DNA of 64,000 bases from Amycolatopsis lexingtonensis (GTDB lineage: Bacteria > Actinomycetota > Actinomycetes > Mycobacteriales > Pseudonocardiaceae), in NCBI RefSeq assembly GCF_014873755.1, contig NZ_JADBEG010000001.1, positions 9,927,001 through 9,991,000 of the forward strand, written 5' to 3'. The position numbers and the translations under genes are program-made. Positions 26,246 through 35,241 of the stretch are shown here, piece after piece. Below the pieces are notes generated by a model that saw only the letters and a list, made by a program, of their open reading frames with translations, was not told the origin of the DNA and made no database searches. Numbering within the stretch: the stretch's first letter is position 1; every line of letters begins with the position of its first letter.

Positions 26246-27628
26246 GTGCGCTGGAACGCGCTGGAGCGGCGCCTGGCGGGTGAGCTCCTCACCCCGGCTT
26301 CGGCCGGCTACGACGAGGTCCGCCGCTCCGAAATGGCCCGGTACGACGCGGTCCGCCCGGCCGTGGTGGTCCGCTGCACCACCGACGCCGACGTGGCGGT
26401 GGCGCTGGCCGCGGCCCGCGAAACCGGGCTGCCGCTGGCCGTCCGCGGCGGCGGCCACGACTTCGCCGGGCATTCGTCCACCGCGGGGATCCTCCTGGAC
26501 ACCCGCCCGATGGCGACCGCGGCGGTCGAAGACGGCCGGCTGGTCGTCGGCGCGGGTGCCCGGCTCGCCGACGCCTACGACGCGCTGGCGCCGCACGGCC
26601 GGACGATCCCGGCCGGCTGCGGCCCGACCGTCGGCCTCGCCGGGCACGCCCTCGGCGGCGGCATGGGCATCCTCGGCCGCCGGTACGGCCTCGCGGCGGA
26701 CCGGCTGCGCGCGGCGACGGTGGTCCTCGCGGACGGCCGCGTCGTGGACTGCTCCGAGCACCGGGAACCGGACCTGTTCTGGGCGCTGCGCGGGGCGGGC
26801 ACCGGCAACTTCGGCGTGGTGACGCGGCTGGTCTTCGAGCCCGTGCCGGCGCCGGAAGCCACCAGCTTCCACCTCACGTGGGGCCGCGAGCACGCGCCGG
26901 CGCTGGTGCTCGCCTGGCAGGAGTGGCTCGCCGGCGCACCGCGCGAAGTGGCCCCGAGCCTGATGGTGACGGCGTCGGCGAACCCGGCCGACGAGGCCGT
27001 CACGCACCTGTTCGGCACGCTTACCGGCGGGGCGGAGTCGGTGGCGGAGTTCGTGCGCTCGCTGCCCGCGCCGGTCACCGACACCCGCGTCACCCTGCCC
27101 TACCGCGAAACCAAGGCGTACCTCGCGGAGAACGGGCCGGGCGAGGACCACCCGGGCGCGCACCTGTACAGCCGGTCGGAGTTCATCGGCAGGCCGCTGC
27201 CCGCCGACGTCGTCGAGGCGCTGCTCGCCGAGTTCGACGACGGGCGCAAGCCGGGGGAGGGCCGCTCCCTGGAGCTGCTGCCCTCGGGCGGCGCGTACAA
27301 CGACGTCGACCCCGCGGCGACGGCGTTCCCGCACCGGACCGCGCGGTACCTGCTCAAGCACGCCGCCGACCTCGACGCCGACCTCGAGCCGGGCGACGCG
27401 CGCAAGTGGCTGAACCGCTCGTGGGACCTGACGCGCCCGTGGGGCACCGGCGGCGCCTACCCGGGCTTCCCCGATCCCGACCTCGAGGACGCCCCTTCGG
27501 CGTACTTCGGCGCCAACCTCGCCCGGTTGCGGGCGGTCAAGGCGCACTACGACCCGGGCGGGCTGTTCCGGTTCGCCCAGTCCGTGCCGCTCGCGCAGCG
27601 GAACGGCCAGGAAGGAGAGCACGCATGA
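26246..27628 (+). CDS. BBE-type FAD-linked oxidase
   Basis: The 460-residue protein has the PCMH FAD-binding domain (GLPLAVRGGGHDFAGHS with the flavinylated His, then AGCGPTVGLAGHALGGGMG with a candidate second-link Cys). The C-terminal BBE motif is ARLRAVKAHYDPGGLFRFAQSV. Both covalent attachment residues appear present. There is no signal peptide, so unlike the enzyme at 40332 it is cytosolic. It oxidises an alcohol, amine or sugar hydroxyl with O2. Its stop overlaps the next start by ATGA. Confidence 0.87.
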   Translation: MRWNALERRLAGELLTPASAGYDEVRRSEMARYDAVRPAVVVRCTTDADVAVALAAARETGLPLAVRGGGHDFAGHSSTAGILLDTRPMATAAVEDGRLVVGAGARLADAYDALAPHGRTIPAGCGPTVGLAGHALGGGMGILGRRYGLAADRLRAATVVLADGRVVDCSEHREPDLFWALRGAGTGNFGVVTRLVFEPVPAPEATSFHLTWGREHAPALVLAWQEWLAGAPREVAPSLMVTASANPADEAVTHLFGTLTGGAESVAEFVRSLPAPVTDTRVTLPYRETKAYLAENGPGEDHPGAHLYSRSEFIGRPLPADVVEALLAEFDDGRKPGEGRSLELLPSGGAYNDVDPAATAFPHRTARYLLKHAADLDADLEPGDARKWLNRSWDLTRPWGTGGAYPGFPDPDLEDAPSAYFGANLARLRAVKAHYDPGGLFRFAQSVPLAQRNGQEGEHA

Positions 27629-28074
27629 GTCAGCCGACCCCCGCGCCGCGGGTGTGCGCCGGGACGCTGTTCACCCGCGGCGACACCGTGCTGCTGCTGC
27701 ACCGGTCGATCTACGAAAACGGCTGGGACATCCCGGGCGCGCTGGTGGGCCACGGCGAGTCGCCGGCCGCGGCCGCACGGCGCCAGCTGGGTGAGGACCT
27801 CGGCCTCGAGCGGGAGCCGGCCGGGCTGGTCGTCGTCGACTGGGTCCCGGGCGACGACGGCGACGAGTTCCTCTACGTCTTCGACGGCGGTGAGCTCGCC
27901 GACGACGACATCCGGCTCACGCTCGGCCGCAACGGCCTGGACCGCTCGGAGTGGGTCCCGGTGGACCGGCTCGCCGAGTACCTGCCGCCGGAGCTGGCGG
28001 CCCGGTTCACCGTCGCGCACGGCGCGACCGGGACCCTCTCGCTGGAGCGCGGAAAGCCCGCCGGCAACGGCTGA
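27625..28074 (+). CDS. Nudix hydrolase-fold protein with a degenerate Nudix box
   Basis: This 149-residue protein is translationally coupled to the oxidase. The fold is clear from the opening strands VCAGTLFTRGDTVLLLHRS and GWDIPGALVGHGESPAAAARRQL, then EDLGLE. The box reads RQLxED where REUxEE is expected, and the first Gly is shifted. One Glu and the Asp remain, so metal binding is possible but weakened. It may sanitise a nucleotide or a nucleotide-sugar by-product, or be regulatory. Confidence 0.75.
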   Translation: MSQPTPAPRVCAGTLFTRGDTVLLLHRSIYENGWDIPGALVGHGESPAAAARRQLGEDLGLEREPAGLVVVDWVPGDDGDEFLYVFDGGELADDDIRLTLGRNGLDRSEWVPVDRLAEYLPPELAARFTVAHGATGTLSLERGKPAGNG

Positions 28075-28090
28075 AATACCGCACGTGTGA

Positions 28091-28120
28091 GGAAGAGCCC
28101 GGCCGAGGCTGGGCTCTTCC
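28091..28120 (+). terminator. Hairpin terminator after the Nudix gene
   Basis: GGAAGAGCCC, GGCC and the inverse GGGCTCTTCC: about 12 bp of stem 16 bases after the stop. Confidence 0.75.
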
Positions 28121-28248
28121 TGGCTCCTGACCAGGAAAATCGTGGCAGTCAGGGGATTTTTCGCCCGGTACCGATGAGTTCTGCACGCCCGAGCCGTCAC
28201 ACAAGCAGGGGAACACACACTGGGTGGAAACGAAAACGAGGTGCGGTC

Positions 28249-29469
28249 ATGACGATCGAGCAGGCGAGCGCGACGCTGGTGCCGGCGGCGCGATCGCGGC
28301 TGCATCAGGCGTTCTCGGCGTTGTCGGAACCCGAGCTGCGGTCCCGGCCCGGGGCCAAGTGGCAGGTCGTGCGCCCGGACGTGGTGCCGGCGTGGGTGGC
28401 GGACATGGACTTCCCGGTCGCCGAGCCGATCCGGGAATCGCTCCACGGCCTGATCTCGAGCGGCGACTTCGGCTACCCGGACTGGCCGACGGGCGCGCGG
28501 ACCGTGCGCGAAGCCTTCGTCGACCGGATGGCCGACCGCTACGGCTGGTTCGTCAACCCGGGTGACGTGCGCGAGTTCACGAACGTCGCGCAGGCCGTGC
28601 GCGTGGTGCTGGAAGCGGCGACGCGGCCGGGCGACGGGATCGCCATCCACACCCCGGCGTTCGGCCCGCTCACCAAGATGATCACCAGTCTCGGCCGCCG
28701 GGTCGTGCCGATCCCGATGGAGGACACCGAAGCCGGCTGGCGGTTCGACGCCGGGCAGCTGGACTCGGCGCTGGCCGGGGCCAAGCTGCTCCTGCTGGTG
28801 AGCCCGCACAACCCGACCGGGCGCGTCTTCACCCGCACGGAGCTCACCGCGCTCGCCGCCGCCGTCGAGCGGAACGACATGCTGGTCGTCTCCGACGAGC
28901 TGCACGCCGACCTCACGTTCGCGCCGCACCGGCACATCCCGTTCGCTTCGCTGAGCCCGGAAATCGGCGCGCGCACGGTGACCGTGTACGGCGCCAGCAA
29001 GGCGTTCAACCTGGCCGGGCTGCGCTGCGCGGTGGCGCACCTCGGTCCGAAGTGGATGCACGCGGTGGTGGACGTCCAGGCGGGCCTGCTCGGTTCGGTC
29101 AACATCTTCGGCGCGGCCGCGACGGTGGCCGCGTGGACGCAGGGCGACGAGTGGCTCGACGCGACGGTCTCCTACCTCGACCGCAGCCGCTACATGGTCG
29201 CCGAGACGATGCGGACCGAGCTGCCGATGGTGCGCTACCACCTGCCGGAGGCGACTTACCTGGCGTGGCTGGACTTCCGGGCGTTCGGCTGGAAGGACCC
29301 GACGTCGGTGGTGCGCGAGAACGCGGGGATCGAAATGAGCCCCGGCGAGTCGTTCGGGCGCGGCGGGCAGGGGTTCGCGCGGCTGAACTTCGCGACTTCT
29401 TGGCCGTTGCTCTGCGAGCTGAAAGGCCGGGTGGCGCGCAGCGTTCCGTTGCTATCGTCCGTGGCATGA
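28249..29469 (+). CDS. PatB/MalY-type PLP aminotransferase or C-S lyase
   Basis: The 406-residue class I/II fold protein has VPAWVADMDFPVAEPI near the start, a hallmark of the MalY/PatB branch. It also has LVSPHNPTGRVF, the PLP-ring Asp in VVSDELHADL, the Schiff-base Lys in GASKAFNLAGLR and a C-terminal Arg region. This branch includes cystathionine beta-lyases, and related enzymes release sulfur from Cys conjugates in antibiotic pathways. The ATG after GAGGTGCGGTC is chosen. Its stop overlaps the amidohydrolase start (ATGA), so the two act together. Confidence 0.85.
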   Translation: MTIEQASATLVPAARSRLHQAFSALSEPELRSRPGAKWQVVRPDVVPAWVADMDFPVAEPIRESLHGLISSGDFGYPDWPTGARTVREAFVDRMADRYGWFVNPGDVREFTNVAQAVRVVLEAATRPGDGIAIHTPAFGPLTKMITSLGRRVVPIPMEDTEAGWRFDAGQLDSALAGAKLLLLVSPHNPTGRVFTRTELTALAAAVERNDMLVVSDELHADLTFAPHRHIPFASLSPEIGARTVTVYGASKAFNLAGLRCAVAHLGPKWMHAVVDVQAGLLGSVNIFGAAATVAAWTQGDEWLDATVSYLDRSRYMVAETMRTELPMVRYHLPEATYLAWLDFRAFGWKDPTSVVRENAGIEMSPGESFGRGGQGFARLNFATSWPLLCELKGRVARSVPLLSSVA

Positions 29470-30659
29470 CTGCTCCGGGGCCGCTGCTGATCGAGGTGAG
29501 CAGGCTCCTGCGGGGCCCGCTCGGCGAATGCGTCCCGGACGCCGCCGTCCTGGTGGTGGACGGGAAGATCGCCGAAGCGGGCCCGCGCGAGTCCGTGCCG
29601 GCGCCGGAATCCGCGCGGCGCCTGGCTTTCCCCGGCGCGACGCTGGTGCCCGGCCTGATCGACGGGCACGTGCACCTGGCCATGGACGGCGGCGCCGACC
29701 CGGTCGGGGCCCTGCTCGCCGCGGGCCCCGGCGAAGTCGAAGCCGGGATGGCGGAGCGAGCCGCGCGGCTCGTCACGTCCGGCGTGACGACGGTCCGCGA
29801 CCTCGGCGACCGGCCCCCGCGGGTGGCCGGTCTGCGCCGCGAGATCGACGCCGGCACCCGCCCGGGCCCCCGGATCCTCGCGGCGCTGGCCCCGCTGACC
29901 CCACCGGGCGGCCACTGCTGGTTCTTCGGCGGCGAGGTCTCCGGCGAAACGGCGATGCGGAACCTGGTCCGCGCCAACGCGGAAGCGGGCGCGGACGTCA
30001 TCAAGGTGATGGCCAGCGGCGGCAGCCTCACCCCGGGCGGCGCGGCGATGTGGGAGTCCCAGTTCACCCAGGCCGAGGTGAAGGCGGTGGTCGCGGAGGC
30101 GCACGCGCTCGGCCTCCCGGTCGCCGCGCACGCGCACGGCACGGAGTCGATCGAGTTCGCGGTCGACGCGGGCGTGGACACGATCGAGCACTGCTACTGG
30201 CTGGCCGGCGACGCGCAGTGGCACCGCCGCGAGGACGTCGCCCGCCGGATGGCTTCGTCGGGCATCGCGGCGTGCTGCACGGCCGGGCCCCGCGACTGGC
30301 TGGTGCAGCGCGCGACGCTCGGCGAGGCCGCGGCGCGTCCGCTGTTCGACCGGATCGCGTGGCTCGACGCGCTCGGCGTCCCGATCCTGCCGGGGTCGGA
30401 CGGCGGGGTGCGAAACGCGGTGTTCGGGGAGTACGCGGGGCTGCTGGGGATGTACGAGTGGCTGGGTTTCAGCCCGGAGCGGGTCCTGGAGCTGGCGACG
30501 TCGAGCGCGGCGGACATCCTGGGGTTGTCGTCGGTGACGGGCCGGGTCTTGCCGGGGCTGGACGCGGACTTGCTGGTGGTGGACGGGGATCCGCGGACGT
30601 CGACGTCGGTGCTGGCGAACGTGCGGCTGGTGGTGGCCCGCGGCCGGGTGGTGGGCTGA
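29466..30659 (+). CDS. Amidohydrolase-superfamily protein (imidazolonepropionase/prolidase-like)
   Basis: This is a 397-residue TIM-barrel metalloenzyme. The HxH pair is in LIDGHVHLAMD, a candidate metal-bridging Lys in ADVIKVMASGG, His ligands in AHAHG and IEHCYW, and the catalytic Asp in ILPGSDGGV. Short N- and C-terminal strands form the composite beta-sandwich (LVVDGDPRTSTS at the end). It hydrolyses an amide or cyclic amide, and the substrate is unknown. Coupled to the PatB-like enzyme, it may process an amino acid conjugate. Confidence 0.85.
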   Translation: MTAPGPLLIEVSRLLRGPLGECVPDAAVLVVDGKIAEAGPRESVPAPESARRLAFPGATLVPGLIDGHVHLAMDGGADPVGALLAAGPGEVEAGMAERAARLVTSGVTTVRDLGDRPPRVAGLRREIDAGTRPGPRILAALAPLTPPGGHCWFFGGEVSGETAMRNLVRANAEAGADVIKVMASGGSLTPGGAAMWESQFTQAEVKAVVAEAHALGLPVAAHAHGTESIEFAVDAGVDTIEHCYWLAGDAQWHRREDVARRMASSGIAACCTAGPRDWLVQRATLGEAAARPLFDRIAWLDALGVPILPGSDGGVRNAVFGEYAGLLGMYEWLGFSPERVLELATSSAADILGLSSVTGRVLPGLDADLLVVDGDPRTSTSVLANVRLVVARGRVVG

Positions 30660-30667
30660 GCCGTCTT

Positions 30668-30720
30668 GTCTTGAATGAGTCATTCAGGACCTCTGGTGAC
30701 CTGAATGACTCATTCAGGAC
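30668..30720. repeat. Dispersed 53-bp palindrome, family 1, copy 2
   Basis: The 53 bases begin GTCTTGAATGAGTCATTCAG; the right arm ends CATTCAGGAC instead of CATTCAAGAC. It starts 8 bases after the amidohydrolase stop and lies between convergent genes, so it probably serves as the terminator of the amidohydrolase and of the nine-gene operon. Confidence 0.85.
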
Positions 30721-30844
30721 GTCGGCGCGAGTGCTGCCAGCGCGGCTGCCGCGACCTCCGGCGCAAGCACGAACACCCAGACACCCGCCCACGCCGAAAG
30801 GGGCTTCCCCCGCAAGGAAAGCCCCTCCGGCACCACCCAAGACC

Positions 30845-31465
30845 TCAGGAAAAGTCGGGCTCCGAAATCCGTGCCCGCTTGACCTCCGAAACGTGCTCGA
30901 ACCCCGCCAGCGTCGCCAGCGCGTCGAACAGCCGCCCGGCGTCCTCACCCCGCGCGATCTTCGAGACCACCGGGCCGAAGAACGCCGCTCCGTCGATGCG
31001 GATGATCGGGGTGCCGATCTCGATGCCCACCGCGTCCATCGCCTCGCGGGTGCTCGCGCGGACCTGGTCGTCGGCCGCGTCCGTCGTGGCGATCTCGTTC
31101 AGCTCGGCGGGCAGGCCCAGCTCGTCCAGTGCCGCCGAGATGACCGCCGGGAAGTCCTTGTTGCCCTCTTCGTGGATGCGCTTGCCCAGCGCGGTGTACA
31201 GGTCGCGCAGCACCTTCGGGCCGAGCTGCTCGGCGGCCGCCGTCGCCACGCGGACCGGGCCCCAGGCCGCCTGCATCCGCTTCAGGTAGGCCTCCGGGTC
31301 GTCGAGGTACTGCTCGGGGATCTCGCGGTCGGCGTTGACCACCGAAACGCTCATCACCCGGAACCGCAGGTCGATCTCCCGGACCTGCTCGACCTCCAGC
31401 AGCCACCGCGACACGACCCAGGACCACGGGTCCATCGGGTCGAACCACTGTTCCACGGTGTTCAT
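30845..31465 (-). CDS. Rv2466c-like DsbA-fold protein without active-site cysteines
   Basis: The 206-residue protein aligns along its length with the mycothiol-dependent Rv2466c family: WFDPMDPWSW at residues 7-16, RAWGPVRVA-like AAWGPVRVATAA, GNKDFPAVI, and the cis-Pro region IEIGTPIIRIDGAAFFGPVVSKIARGEDAG. The family redox site is Cys-Pro-Trp-Cys. Here the codons read GAC CCG TGG TCC, giving Asp12-Pro-Trp-Ser15, so no thiol chemistry is possible at this site. It starts two bases after the amidase gene and is the last gene of the cyclitol operon. It may bind a mycothiol or cyclitol-glycoside ligand, or act as a lyase or isomerase of a new kind. Confidence 0.85.
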   Translation of the reverse strand: MNTVEQWFDPMDPWSWVVSRWLLEVEQVREIDLRFRVMSVSVVNADREIPEQYLDDPEAYLKRMQAAWGPVRVATAAAEQLGPKVLRDLYTALGKRIHEEGNKDFPAVISAALDELGLPAELNEIATTDAADDQVRASTREAMDAVGIEIGTPIIRIDGAAFFGPVVSKIARGEDAGRLFDALATLAGFEHVSEVKRARISEPDFS

Positions 31466-31467
31466 CC

Positions 31468-32301
31468 TTACCCCTTCCGCACTTCGATGCCGGCGAACAG
31501 GTCGTCCTCCGGCCCAGAGCCGCCCACCCGGGAACGGGCGAGCTCGAAATCTTCGGTCGGCCACAGCTCCCGCTGGAGTTCGAGCGGGACGGCGAACCAG
31601 TGGCTGTCCGGGTCGATCTGGGTGGCGTGGGCGAGCAGCGCCGCGTCGCGCCGCGGGAAGTGGTCCGCGCACGGCACCCGGGTCGTGATCCGGGCGTAGA
31701 CGTCCGGCTTGGTGTCCCACTCCTTCAGCCACTCGTGGTACGGCGAATCCAGGCCCGCCTCGAGCAGCGCTTCGTGGAAGATCGCCATCTTCTTGCCGCA
31801 CCACTCGTGCACGTAGTACAGCTTCAGCGGCTGCCAGTCCGGGTCGTCGCCGGCCGCCTCGAACGCCGCGGCCGCGACCTCGTGCGCCCGGATGTGGTCC
31901 GGGTGCGGGTAGCCGCCGTTCTCGTCGTAGGTGATGACCACGTGCGGCCGGAACTCGCGCATCTCCACGAGCAGCCGTTCGGTGCACGTCGCGAGCGGCA
32001 GGCTCGCGAACCGGCCCGGTGGCACCGGGGTGCCGTCCGGCCAGCCGGAGTCGGCGAACCCGAGCCACCGCTGCTCGACGCCGAGGACCTCGATGGCGCG
32101 GGCGATCTCGCCCCGGCGGACCGCGGTGAGGTCGGCGCGCACCTCCGGGGTGTCCATGGCCGGGTTGAGGATGCTGCCCTCTTCGCCGCCCGTGCACGTG
32201 ACGACCAGGACCTCGTGGCCCTCGTCGACGTACCGCGCGAGCGTCGCCGCGGCCTTGCTCGACTCGTCGTCCGGGTGCGCGTGCACCGCCATCAGCCTCA
32301 T
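31468..32301 (-). CDS. mca: Mycothiol S-conjugate amidase homologue (PIG-L/LmbE family)
   Basis: The 277-residue protein has the zinc motif [10 protein letters not shown] at the N-terminus, [19 protein letters not shown] with the third His, and the Mca-type tail [29 protein letters not shown] and EDDLFAGIE. These tail motifs separate Mca from MshB. Mca cleaves mycothiol S-conjugates to a mercapturic acid and GlcN-inositol. In lincomycin biosynthesis a homologue (LmbE) processes a mycothiol conjugate of the antibiotic. The ATG overlaps the SDR stop (ATGA). Its presence in an operon for a cyclitol suggests mycothiol-derived sulfur or a mycothiol-like amide as substrate. Confidence 0.88.
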   Translation of the reverse strand: MRLMAVHAHPDDESSKAAATLARYVDEGHEVLVVTCTGGEEGSILNPAMDTPEVRADLTAVRRGEIARAIEVLGVEQRWLGFADSGWPDGTPVPPGRFASLPLATCTERLLVEMREFRPHVVITYDENGGYPHPDHIRAHEVAAAAFEAAGDDPDWQPLKLYYVHEWCGKKMAIFHEALLEAGLDSPYHEWLKEWDTKPDVYARITTRVPCADHFPRRDAALLAHATQIDPDSHWFAVPLELQRELWPTEDFELARSRVGGSGPEDDLFAGIEVRKG

Positions 32302-33023
32302 CGTGCCCTCCGCACCAGGGTCGCGCCGCCGTCGACGTCCAGGCCCTGCCCGGTGATGTGCGCCGCGGCCGGCGAGCAGAGGAACGCCACGACGTCGGCG
32401 ACGTCCTCCGCGGTCTGTTCCCGGCCGAGCGGGACGCGGTCGGCGACGACCTCGTCGAACTCGGCGCGGCTGACGTCCTGCCACTGCCGGCTCCAGACGA
32501 ACCCGGGCCGGACGGTGTTCACCCGCACCCCGGCCGGCGCCAGCGCGACGGCGAGCGAGGTGCTCCAGTGTTCGAGCGCGGCTTTCGCGGCGCCGTACGC
32601 GGGGGAGACGACCCACGGCATGTTCGCCGCGATCGAGCTGACGTTGCAGATCGCCGAACCGCGGCCGAAGCGCTCGCGCAGGGCCTTCGTCACGCGGTAG
32701 GCCGTGGTGAGGTTGAGCGCGAAGATGTCGTCGAACACCGCTTCCGGCGGCCAGGTCGCGTCCTCGACGGGTTCGAGGTGCGGCCGCCGTTCGCCGCCCA
32801 GCACGTTGACGAGCACGGTGAGCTCGCCGGGCAGCGCGGCCGCCAGCTTGTCCACTTCGGACGCTTCGCGGAGGTCGCAGACGAAACCCTTGGCACCGGC
32901 GGGAACCACCGGCTCGACGACGTCGACCGCCACGACCTCGTCGACGACGCCGGCCGCGAGCAGCCGCTCCGCCACCGCCGAGCCGATCCGCCCGCCCGCC
33001 GCGGTGACCACTCCGGTCCTCAT
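32298..33023 (-). CDS. Short-chain dehydrogenase/reductase
   Basis: The 241-residue classical SDR has the cofactor loop [18 protein letters not shown] (a GGRIG variant of TGxxxGIG). The active site is VSSIAAN with Ser, then YGAAKAAL with Tyr and Lys, and the family end is [25 protein letters not shown]. The residues after the first strand (VAVDVVEP) suggest NAD(H). It overlaps its neighbours on both sides by four bases. It would interconvert a hydroxyl and a ketone on the cyclitol or sugar. Confidence 0.87.
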   Translation of the reverse strand: MRTGVVTAAGGRIGSAVAERLLAAGVVDEVVAVDVVEPVVPAGAKGFVCDLREASEVDKLAAALPGELTVLVNVLGGERRPHLEPVEDATWPPEAVFDDIFALNLTTAYRVTKALRERFGRGSAICNVSSIAANMPWVVSPAYGAAKAALEHWSTSLAVALAPAGVRVNTVRPGFVWSRQWQDVSRAEFDEVVADRVPLGREQTAEDVADVVAFLCSPAAAHITGQGLDVDGGATLVRRAR

Positions 33024-34288
33024 CGTGCCGCCCCTTCCGGAAGCCGTGCCGCCACCGCGCGGTAGTCCGCGACCAGGCGGTCCATCAGGTAGGTGGCCGC
33101 CGCCGCGGCCGCGGCGGCCGCGCCCATGCGCTCGCGGTCCCGCAGGCACGAGAGCAGCCCGTTCACGGCGTCGACGACGGCCGCGGTGTCCGCCGGGTCG
33201 ACCAGCAGCCCGGTCCGGCCGTGCTCGATCTGCGCGCACAGCCCGCCGACGCGCCCCGCGACCACCGGCCGCCCCTTCGCCATCGCCTCGGTGACGGTGA
33301 GCCCGAACCCTTCGGCGAGGCTCTTCTGCACGACGACGTCCGCCCGCCGCTGCAACGCGTTGATCAGCAGCGCGGCCCGTTCGGGGTTCCGCTGCGAGGT
33401 GCGCAGCAGGTGCACCCGGCGCCGCACCGAGGCGGGCAGCCCGGCCCGCAGCCGTCGCACTTCGGCGAGCACGGCGAGGCCTTCGGGGTCGTCGGGGATC
33501 TCTTCGGGGTCGTTGCCCGCCAGCACGAGGTGGACGTCGCCGGGCAGGCCGGGCAGCAGCCGCAACACGCCGGGCATGTCCTTGAGCGGGTCCCACCGCG
33601 AGACCTGCAGCACCATCCGCGCCCCGGCGGGCATCGGCGCGTCCTGCTCGACAGCGGCGAGTTCGCTCGCGGTTTCCGCGGTCAGCCCGGCTTCGGCCAG
33701 CAGCTCGTTCGTCTCCACCGCGTCCATCGGCCGGTTCTTCGCCGCCTTCGGGTCGAAAGCCGGCGCGCACACCGCGACCGGCCGTCCCGGCGGGGCGTAC
33801 TCCGCCAGCGCCGTCACGACGACGTCCACTGTGGACAGTTCCGGCTCGAACGCCCGCCACACCGCTTCGGGCCCGGCACCCGGAGCGTCGGTGCCGATGT
33901 GGCAGTGCCACACCACCCGCGCGCCGGCGGCCGCCAAAGCCGGGGCCAGGCCGAGCACCTGCGGGTCGTGCAGCACCACGGTGTCACCGGGGCCCACCCG
34001 CGCGGCCAGCCACTCCGCCTGCGGGGCCAGCACCTCGCGGTAGTGGTCCAGGTCGGCGGCGGAAATCCGAGGCGTGCCCTGGTCGTGCAGCAGGTGGTGC
34101 AGGGACTTGGTGAACGCGAAGAACCCGTCGTCCCCGGCGATCACCGCCCACCCCGCGTCGACGCCGGCCGCGAGCTGCGCCGGCACCAGCCCGTGCAGCA
34201 GCTCGGCGACACCGCCGCCGGTCGCGGTCGCGTTGACGTGCACCAGCCGCGGGCCCGGGCCCGGCTCGCGCACCCACGCGGGCCTCAC
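33020..34288 (-). CDS. TreT-like GT4 glycosyltransferase
   Basis: About 422 residues from a GTG that overlaps the isomerase stop (GTGA; a GTG one codon upstream is equally possible). [53 protein letters not shown] and [10 protein letters not shown] match the trehalose glycosyltransferring synthase (TreT) branch. In the C-terminal half are [14 protein letters not shown], the donor block [37 protein letters not shown] and the E-x7-E pair of GT4 retaining enzymes. TreT joins NDP-glucose and glucose. Here the acceptor may be the cyclitol, giving a trehalose-like pseudo-disaccharide. This is inferred from context. Confidence 0.87.
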   Translation of the reverse strand: MRPAWVREPGPGPRLVHVNATATGGGVAELLHGLVPAQLAAGVDAGWAVIAGDDGFFAFTKSLHHLLHDQGTPRISAADLDHYREVLAPQAEWLAARVGPGDTVVLHDPQVLGLAPALAAAGARVVWHCHIGTDAPGAGPEAVWRAFEPELSTVDVVVTALAEYAPPGRPVAVCAPAFDPKAAKNRPMDAVETNELLAEAGLTAETASELAAVEQDAPMPAGARMVLQVSRWDPLKDMPGVLRLLPGLPGDVHLVLAGNDPEEIPDDPEGLAVLAEVRRLRAGLPASVRRRVHLLRTSQRNPERAALLINALQRRADVVVQKSLAEGFGLTVTEAMAKGRPVVAGRVGGLCAQIEHGRTGLLVDPADTAAVVDAVNGLLSCLRDRERMGAAAAAAAAATYLMDRLVADYRAVAARLPEGAAR

Positions 34289-35241
34289 CACGTCCGCCCT
34301 TCGGCCACCGCGTCCGGCACCATCGACCGCAGGACGCCGAGGCCGCGCTCGATGCTGCGTTCGCGGGGGAGCAGCGTGTCTTCGTGCTCGAGGTAGAGCA
34401 CGCCGTCGAAGCCTTCGTCCTGCAGCGTCGCCACGATCTCCGCCCACGGCAGCTCGCCGAGGCCGAGCGCGCGGAAGCGGATCGGCGGCTGCGGGCCGTA
34501 GCGGCCCCAGCCGGCGCCGGAGGGCAGGCCGCGCCCGGTCCAGCGCTGCAGGTCCTTCGCGTGCACCGCGCCCATGCGCGTTTCCCAGCCGCGCACGGCG
34601 TCCACCGGGTCGTGGCCGGTCGCGGCGAGGTTCGCCGGGTCGACGCACAGCCCGAGCACGTCCGCCCAGTCCTCGGTCGCGGCGAACAGCAGGTCCGCGC
34701 TCGCCCGGTCGTAGACGACCTGCTTCGGGTGCGGCTCCACCAGCAGCCGGACGCCGGCCTCGCGCGCGGCCCGCACCAGCGGCTCGGCGGCGGTGCGGAA
34801 CTCGGCGATGTTGTCCGCCCAGCTCACGTCGCTGTGCCACCACGACAGCCAGCGCCCGAAGTCGGGACAGCCGGGCAGCAGCCGGACGTCCGGCGCGCCG
34901 AGCCGCTCGGCCAGCCGGATCGCGCCGAGCGCGCAGGTGAGCGCGTGGGCGCGCTTGGCGGCCGCGTCGCCGCGGTGCACCGGGTCGGTGTGCCGGTCGT
35001 GCGGTCCGAGCAGCAGCTGCGCGTCGCGGCTGTTGCTGACGCAGCCGATCTGCTGCCCGCGCAGCACATCCGCCACTTCGTCGCGGTAGGTCGCGTCGTC
35101 GGCGCACCGCACGGCGTCGATCAGCCCGAACGTCGTGTCCGTCGGGACGTCCAGCCACAGCGGGCCGAACTTCTCCGCGTGCCGCAGCGCGGTGGCCAGG
35201 TCGAGGTCACCGAACGCCGCCAAGCACAGTCCCAGCTTCAT
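34285..35241 (-). CDS. Sugar phosphate isomerase/epimerase-like TIM-barrel protein
   Basis: This 318-residue AP-endonuclease-2-fold protein has the four expected metal ligands in order: Glu in LLVEPHPK, Asp in LCVDPANL, His in AVHAKDL and Glu in YLEHED. The ATG follows GAGGAGGCGAC and overlaps the kinase gene by 35 bases, an unusually long overlap. Relatives include xylose isomerase, IolE/IolI (inosose metabolism) and hydroxypyruvate isomerase. The IolE/IolI link makes isomerisation or dehydration of a keto-cyclitol attractive. Confidence 0.83.
   Translation of the reverse strand: MKLGLCLAAFGDLDLATALRHAEKFGPLWLDVPTDTTFGLIDAVRCADDATYRDEVADVLRGQQIGCVSNSRDAQLLLGPHDRHTDPVHRGDAAAKRAHALTCALGAIRLAERLGAPDVRLLPGCPDFGRWLSWWHSDVSWADNIAEFRTAAEPLVRAAREAGVRLLVEPHPKQVVYDRASADLLFAATEDWADVLGLCVDPANLAATGHDPVDAVRGWETRMGAVHAKDLQRWTGRGLPSGAGWGRYGPQPPIRFRALGLGELPWAEIVATLQDEGFDGVLYLEHEDTLLPRERSIERGLGVLRSMVPDAVAEGRTW

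Noticed and set aside
1..30700. Polyketide or peptide synthetase backbone genes
   Set aside because: No ketosynthase, acyltransferase domain, carrier protein or adenylation domain motif was found on either strand, so the product class of this region cannot be named.
31468..32301. MshB (mycothiol biosynthesis deacetylase)
   Set aside because: The tail motifs AHATQIDP and ELARSR with EDDLFAGIE are those of Mca, not MshB.
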